This document shows positions 27,288 through 34,323 of a DNA stretch of 34,323 nucleotides, in pieces (positions within the stretch are counted from its first letter, which is position 1; each line of letters starts with the position of its first letter). The notes under the pieces were generated by a model. It worked only from the letters and a program-made list of their open reading frames with translations, was not told the DNA's origin and did no database searches. Source of the stretch: Alphaproteobacteria bacterium (GTDB lineage: Bacteria; Pseudomonadota; Alphaproteobacteria; Rhizobiales; JAKIUO01); assembly GCA_024280475.1 (NCBI GenBank), contig JAJRQA010000119.1, positions 1 to 34,323 on the forward strand, in the 5' to 3' direction. The position numbers were made by a program, and so were the translations under genes.

Positions 27288-27671
27288 TTACTTCTTCTTC
27301 CCTTTCCCCTGCTTTTTCGGGTTTTCGCGGGCTCTCGTCCAGGGGGACCATTTGGGTTTCCACCACAGATTGACCCAGGCGTAGAGGATGGACAGGCCGA
27401 TGAAGCGGAAGATGACACGAAAGGGTTCGACGGAGACCAGATAGAGCAAGCGCTTGGCGCCGCCAAAGCCCTTTTCCTGCAGGCGCGCAAACAGGCGCTC
27501 CACATAGGGTTTAGTCATGGGGGTACGATAGGCATAGCGCAGGGCAAAGGCTGCCAGCACCAGCAATATCAGCAGTGGCATGAGCAAAAAACTCAAAAAC
27601 CACAAGATGATGGAGAGCAGCCAGCCAAGGATGGTAAAGATGAAACCTATAAGTGTATAGAGTATCTCGAT
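27288..27671 (-). CDS. Small membrane protein of unknown function
   Basis: The frame encodes a hydrophobic N-terminal part, a short polar stretch, and a basic C-terminus ending KKQGKGKKK. The earliest conventional start is TTG 27605 (105 residues), but the 22 codons before it continue the membrane segment smoothly (EILYTLIGFIFTILGWLL). GGAG lies 8 nt before an ATC codon at 27671, so I extend the gene to that codon (127 residues), with low confidence in the start. It is 42 bp downstream of arsC on the same strand, probably in the pyrD-arsC transcript. I do not recognise the family. Confidence 0.6.
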   Translation of the reverse strand: MEILYTLIGFIFTILGWLLSIILWFLSFLLMPLLILLVLAAFALRYAYRTPMTKPYVERLFARLQEKGFGGAKRLLYLVSVEPFRVIFRFIGLSILYAWVNLWWKPKWSPWTRARENPKKQGKGKKK

Positions 27672-27713
27672 TTCACTCTCTCCTTCAATCAGCTGGCGAG
27701 CGCTCGCCCCTAT

Positions 27714-28061
27714 CTATAAAATATCCAGCACCAGTTTTGGCGGACGTCCAACAGCCGCTTTGCCGTCTTTGACGACGATAGGGCGCTCGATTAGATGAGG
27801 GTGGTTGACCATGGCCATAATAAGGGCGTGATCGGGCAAACTGTCATCTGACAGCTCAAGTTCTTTGTAAATCTTTTCTTTTTTGCGCATGAGATCGCGT
27901 GGCTTGATGCCGAGCATCTCGATAATTTCCTTAAGCTCTGCTTCTGTTGGCGGGTTCTCAAGATATTCAATGACTTCTGGTTTGACACCGGCCTCGTCCA
28001 GCAAGGCCATGGTCTGGCGGCAGGTCGAGCAACGGGGATTATGATAGATTTTAACGGACAT
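27714..28061 (-). CDS. arsC: ArsC/Spx-family arsenate reductase-like protein
   Basis: A 115-residue thioredoxin-fold protein. The start VKIYHNPRCSTCRQT gives a C-S-T-C motif (Cys11, Cys14); the glutaredoxin-coupled arsenate reductases use the first cysteine. The basic ERPIVVKDGKAAVGRPP near the end matches the family. The second cysteine is unlike E. coli R773 ArsC and more like YffB/Spx members, so arsenate reduction is likely but not certain. No arsR, arsB or acr3 lies nearby. The gene follows pyrD by 18 bp. Confidence 0.85.
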   Translation of the reverse strand: MSVKIYHNPRCSTCRQTMALLDEAGVKPEVIEYLENPPTEAELKEIIEMLGIKPRDLMRKKEKIYKELELSDDSLPDHALIMAMVNHPHLIERPIVVKDGKAAVGRPPKLVLDIL

Positions 28062-28079
28062 GACAGTTCCTTTTTATTG

Positions 28080-29171
28080 TCAGGAGATGGTTTTGACCGC
28101 CCATTCGTCGGCCTTTGTACCAATGGCTTGTTCAATTGAATCATAGCCGTTTTCTTCGCAATGGCGGATAAGTGCGCGTTTGATATTTGTGATGAGGCTT
28201 GGACCTTCATAGATGAGACCGGTGTAAAGTTCAATGAGTGTTGCGCCAGCCTGCAATTTGGCCACAGCACTTTCTCCACTATCGATGCCGCCAATACCGA
28301 TCAGCGGGATCTGACCTTTGGTGATCTGATAGGTGCGGGCCAGCATCCGGGTCGAGCGCTCAAACAAGGGCCGCCCCGACAGGCCGCCAGCTTGCGCGCC
28401 AGTACTCTGGTCCACCAGACCGCTGCGTGACAGCGTGGTGTTCGAAATAACAATGCTATCCACCTTATGGGCTTGTAATCGCTCAATAATAGCGGGTAGC
28501 GCATCATCATCAATATCGGGAGCCAGCTTCACCGCCATAGGGCGATAGGGGGCATCATCCTCATCCATTAACTGCGCGCGCAGTTTCGTCAATTTTTGAA
28601 GCAAAGCATCCAGCTCGTCTGGCGCTTGCAGATCGCGCAGGCCCGGCGTGTTGGGTGATGATATATTGATGGTGAAAAAATCGGCAACATTATAAAAGCG
28701 CTTGAGCCCGATGCAATAGTCCTCAATCCGGTCCGCGCTATCTTTATTGGCACCAATATTGATCGACAAGACGCCATCATGGCTGCGCGTTAGCAGCCGG
28801 TTGGCCAAGGCATCATGGCCCTCATTGTTAAAACCCAGCCGGTTGATCACGCCGCGATCCTTGATCAGCCGAAAGACCCGCGGCTTTTTGTTGCCATCCT
28901 GAGGCTGCGGCGTCACGGTGCCAGCTTCACAAAAGCCAAAGCCCATCTTGAACAAGGGTCCCGGCACGCGGCCATTTTTATCAAAGCCTGCTGCCATGCC
29001 GAGGGGATTATTGAATTTGAGCCCCCAAACTGTTTGTTCAAGGCGCTGATCATTCTGCCCGGCCCGAGGGAAAAGTCCCTGCTCCAGCGAGCGCAAAGTC
29101 AGCTCGTGGGCTTTTTCGGGATCAAGCGCCAAAAGGGCAGGCCGCGCCAATGTCATCAGGCCCTTCAACAT
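28080..29171 (-). CDS. pyrD: Dihydroorotate dehydrogenase (quinone), class 2
   Basis: A 363-residue membrane-associated flavoenzyme of pyrimidine synthesis that passes electrons to the quinone pool. The N-terminus MLKGLMTLARPALLALDPEK is the amphipathic helix of class 2 enzymes. FMN and substrate motifs include NPLGMAAGFDKNG, EAGTVTPQPQ, INISSPNTPGLRDLQ (with the class 2 serine) and LIGIGGIDSGE. I use ATG 29171, which has AAGGA 10 nt upstream; open frame extends to 29231 without a ribosome site or family match. It heads a minus-strand set with arsC and the small membrane protein and is divergent from secA. Confidence 0.96.
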   Translation of the reverse strand: MLKGLMTLARPALLALDPEKAHELTLRSLEQGLFPRAGQNDQRLEQTVWGLKFNNPLGMAAGFDKNGRVPGPLFKMGFGFCEAGTVTPQPQDGNKKPRVFRLIKDRGVINRLGFNNEGHDALANRLLTRSHDGVLSINIGANKDSADRIEDYCIGLKRFYNVADFFTINISSPNTPGLRDLQAPDELDALLQKLTKLRAQLMDEDDAPYRPMAVKLAPDIDDDALPAIIERLQAHKVDSIVISNTTLSRSGLVDQSTGAQAGGLSGRPLFERSTRMLARTYQITKGQIPLIGIGGIDSGESAVAKLQAGATLIELYTGLIYEGPSLITNIKRALIRHCEENGYDSIEQAIGTKADEWAVKTIS

Positions 29172-29440
29172 GGGATTATATTCCTTCATTTGGTTACTAG
29201 GCGACTCTATGCACATGGCTGGCGGGGTCAAGCTTCATCACATGCGCTTGTATGCGCTATACCGCGCATTGACAATGGCACCTGCCAACCTTATCTCTGA
29301 CACGTAAGTCATAAACGAGCGTTGGGGCCATAAGGTTCCGATGAGCGTTTTTTGCCGCATTAGTGTAATAGGTCTTGCACTGCGCAAAACAGGTTACAAC
29401 ACAACATTCCGCCAATCCTTTTCTATGAGGCTTCGATAAC

Positions 29441-32265
<2,825 letters not shown>

Positions 32266-32266
<1 letters not shown>

Positions 32267-32814
32267 TGGTCGCCGATCTCTTTCGCCTGCGTTACAAACT
32301 GACGCCGGATCATTTTCAAAGCTATCTCAAGCTTGCCGCAAAGCGCTCAAGAAGTAGTAACCCAGCGGGACGATTTTTGCGGGCTATTATTTTCGGTTTG
32401 CTGACCGGGCTCATCTTGCTGGCATTGGACAGGTCGGGCTATTTATCCTCGCGAGAAGTTTCCATTTTCTTTCTTGGCGCAGGAATAGCCGCACTTGCTA
32501 TTGGCATTTTATCGATCATCGCCAACAAAAAAATGGTCAGCAATATTGTCGGCTCTCATGACGCCATGACCGGTGAGTTCACGCTTGCCGCTTATGAAGG
32601 CGGCGGCATCCAGATCACTGGTAAACATTTGCAATCTTCCTTCGACTGGACAGCATTTTTGGACCTCACTCAAAGCTCCGATATTTTAGTCCTGTGGATT
32701 GACAAGGGCGCTGGCACCATCATTCCCCACGCAGCTTTTGCAGATGAAAACGAGCGCCAGCAATTCGCCGACTTCGTCAATGATCGCATAAAGACATACA
32801 AAACAACCGATTAG
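32266..32814 (+). CDS. YcxB-like two-helix membrane protein
   Basis: A 182-residue protein. A short N-terminal strand (RLRYKLTPDHFQSY) precedes two membrane helices at about residues 38-55 and 65-85, and a soluble C-terminal part (LQSSFDWTAFLDLTQSSDIL, IIPHAAFADENERQQF) matches the plan of YcxB-family proteins, whose role is unknown. The ATG shares its A with the secA stop (TAATG), so translation is coupled; the open frame upstream is simply secA in another phase. Confidence 0.78.
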
Positions 32815-32828
32815 ATCAATCCGACCCG

Positions 32829-33917
32829 TTAATCAGCCCAGCTACTTTGGCGCATTTCCGTAAGACGCGAGCTTGTGCGGATAAACTCGTCAGCGCCCTT
32901 GCCATCGACATAGATCTCATCGGGCTCCACCATACAAGACACAATCAGTCTTCGTTTTTGATCATAAAGCGTATCGATCAGCTTGATGAAACGCCGCGCT
33001 TCACTGTGACGATCAGCCGATAGCTGCGGCACATCATCAATAAAAAACGTATGAAAATGCTCGCACAAGGCCAGATAGTCATTGGCTCCAAGCGGCTGAT
33101 CGCATAGATCGGCAAAACCAAAGCGCGCCATGCCGCCCCCCATACTGGGAATATGGATGCGCCGTGACCCAACATCAAGACCACCATCATGAGGCGCCGC
33201 TCCCCCCGCAAACTGGCGCCAGATATCATCGAGCCGCAGCCGCGCGCCCTCATCTGCTGGCGTAAAATAATGCGGCGTGTTCTGGAAATTGTCACGGCGA
33301 TAATCAAGCTGCGCATCGAGCTGCAGCACATCCATTTTACGCTCCACAAGTTCAATAAACGGCAAGAACAAAGATCGATTGAGCCCGTCTTTGTAAAGCT
33401 CCCCAGGAGCGGCATTAGAGGTCGCAACAAGAATGAGGCCGCGCTCGAACATGTGCGCGAACAAGCGCCCCAAAATCATCGCGTCCGTGATGTCATTGAC
33501 GTGCAGCTCATCCAGACACAACAGATCGGTTTCACGCATCAGCTCAACGGCGACCAGCGGAATAGGGTCGCCTTCATCGCGCGCGCGCATCTGCTTGATC
33601 AACACGTGAACATTGCGCATGAAGGGATGGAAATGCAGGCGTTTTTTATGCGGGATATCAATGGTTTCATAAAACAGATCCATCAACATGGTTTTGCCGC
33701 GCCCCACATCTCCAAACATGTAAAGACCACGCGGCACCTTTTTGGCGCGGCCAAGCCATTCATTGAGAACACGCAAACTGCTTGAGTTTTCCCAGTCGGC
33801 AAGACGGTTTGCGAGCAATTGCAATTGCTCTGCGGCATAGGCTTGCGCTGGATCGGCTCGCAGCTCCCCCGCCGCAATCCAGGCCCGATAAACAGCCAGC
33901 GGCCCATTTTTTTTCAA
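32829..33917 (-). CDS. zapE: ZapE/AFG1-like cell-division ATPase
   Basis: A 362-residue AAA+ ATPase of the AFG1 family; in E. coli ZapE acts at the division ring under stress and low oxygen. The N-terminal GPLAVYRAWIAAGELRADPA is typical. Walker A is GDVGRGKT (69-76) and Walker B LLCLDE (132-137), with the sensor region ILVATSNAAPGELY. The start is TTG 33917, with a G-rich stretch (AGGGGG) upstream; an in-frame TAG three codons earlier excludes a longer form, and no nearby ATG is in frame. The gap to the Trm112 gene is 32 bp, so the two may be cotranscribed. Confidence 0.95.
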   Translation of the reverse strand: MKKNGPLAVYRAWIAAGELRADPAQAYAAEQLQLLANRLADWENSSSLRVLNEWLGRAKKVPRGLYMFGDVGRGKTMLMDLFYETIDIPHKKRLHFHPFMRNVHVLIKQMRARDEGDPIPLVAVELMRETDLLCLDELHVNDITDAMILGRLFAHMFERGLILVATSNAAPGELYKDGLNRSLFLPFIELVERKMDVLQLDAQLDYRRDNFQNTPHYFTPADEGARLRLDDIWRQFAGGAAPHDGGLDVGSRRIHIPSMGGGMARFGFADLCDQPLGANDYLALCEHFHTFFIDDVPQLSADRHSEARRFIKLIDTLYDQKRRLIVSCMVEPDEIYVDGKGADEFIRTSSRLTEMRQSSWAD

Positions 33918-33949
33918 ACGCCCCTACCCCCTATTGACCTGCCCACCGG

Positions 33950-34156
33950 CTATTCACCCTCGTCAAGCTTGCGTGCTTCGGCCTCCAGCAAGACCGGGAT
34001 ACCTTCGCGAATGGGAAAAGCCAAACGCGCGGCGCGCGACACCAGCTCTTGCCGCTCCGCATCATATTGCAATGATGTTTTGGTTAGCGGACAAACCAGC
34101 AGTTCCAGCAATTTGGGGTCTGTGGAGATGGTCGCATTGGTGTCAGGTTCGGTCAT
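33950..34156 (-). CDS. Trm112 / UPF0434 family protein
   Basis: A 68-residue protein with the Trm112 signature [17 protein letters not shown] followed by [13 protein letters not shown]. Eukaryotic Trm112 activates several methyltransferases; the bacterial role is uncertain. I use ATG 34156, which has GGGA 6 nt upstream, although an in-frame ATG at 34168 is also possible. It is upstream of zapE on the same strand. Confidence 0.9.
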   Translation of the reverse strand: MTEPDTNATISTDPKLLELLVCPLTKTSLQYDAERQELVSRAARLAFPIREGIPVLLEAEARKLDEGE

Positions 34157-34243
34157 ATCAGGTCCCATACTTGTTTTTTTGGGATACTAGTTCTAACTGT
34201 TACTCTTCGCAACACAGGGTTTTAGGAAAAGGGTGGGGATCTG

Positions 34244-34323
34244 ATGCCGCAAAACAGCAAGAATATAATCGCGCTTATCTATGATTTCGATGGCACCTTG
34301 TCGCCCCAGCCCATGCAGGAATA
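34244..34323 (+). CDS. HAD-superfamily hydrolase (3' end outside window)
   Basis: Only the first 26 codons are in the window. They contain IYDFDGTLSPQPMQE, whose DFDGTL is the nucleophile motif I of HAD phosphatases. A GGGG site precedes the ATG. Nothing more can be said about the substrate. Confidence 0.85.
   Translation, partial: MPQNSKNIIALIYDFDGTLSPQPMQE

Overview
This window reads as chromosomal DNA of an alphaproteobacterium. By eye it has a moderate GC content and short intergenic gaps. The strongest clues are the blocks lgt / MidA-type methyltransferase / pgeF / lipoprotein / prs and ubiK-like / YbjN / proC, together with ArgB, SecA and ZapE proteins of alphaproteobacterial type. I cannot fix the order or genus from the sequence alone.

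Layout. Positions 1-1849 hold the 3' end of a surface-polysaccharide cluster: a WecA/MraY-like glycan-phosphate transferase cut by the window edge, and an NAD-dependent epimerase. Next come a decayed tyrosine-recombinase tail and an initiator tRNA-Met, the usual scar of an island insertion. A methyl-accepting chemotaxis gene (3089-5143) faces a three-gene ferric-iron ABC importer, fbpA-fbpB-fbpC (9043-5192, minus strand). The fbpA promoter region is rich in palindromes. A 56-bp tandem repeat and an FNR-like box precede a DUF454 membrane protein, followed by a YdjM-like membrane protein. A large TPR/Sel1 membrane protein and argB lie on the minus strand. Two plus-strand genes (13747-17892) follow. 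Both start with a Clp-N-like double-repeat domain but carry no AAA+ ATPase. One continues into a proline-rich linker, a beta-rich domain and a C-terminal membrane anchor; the other into a long coiled coil. This pair is the least familiar part of the window.

From 17939 to 23283 (minus strand) lie lgt, the MidA/NDUFAF7-like methyltransferase, pgeF, a lipoprotein with a duplicated domain, and prs, which together link cell-envelope and nucleotide metabolism. From 23455 (plus strand) come an exported metallo-beta-lactamase-fold protein, a UbiK-like protein, a YbjN protein and proC. proC is bracketed by two 125-bp inverted-repeat elements, and the 675 bp after it are crowded with further repeat types. 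A minus-strand set, pyrD-arsC-small membrane protein, is followed by secA translationally coupled to a YcxB-like gene. The window closes with zapE, a Trm112-family gene and the first codons of a HAD-family hydrolase.

Most of the window is ordinary housekeeping DNA. The parts worth a second look are the Clp-N pair, the small repeats between 25.6 and 27.3 kb, the tandem repeat at 9.2 kb and the island scar at the tRNA.
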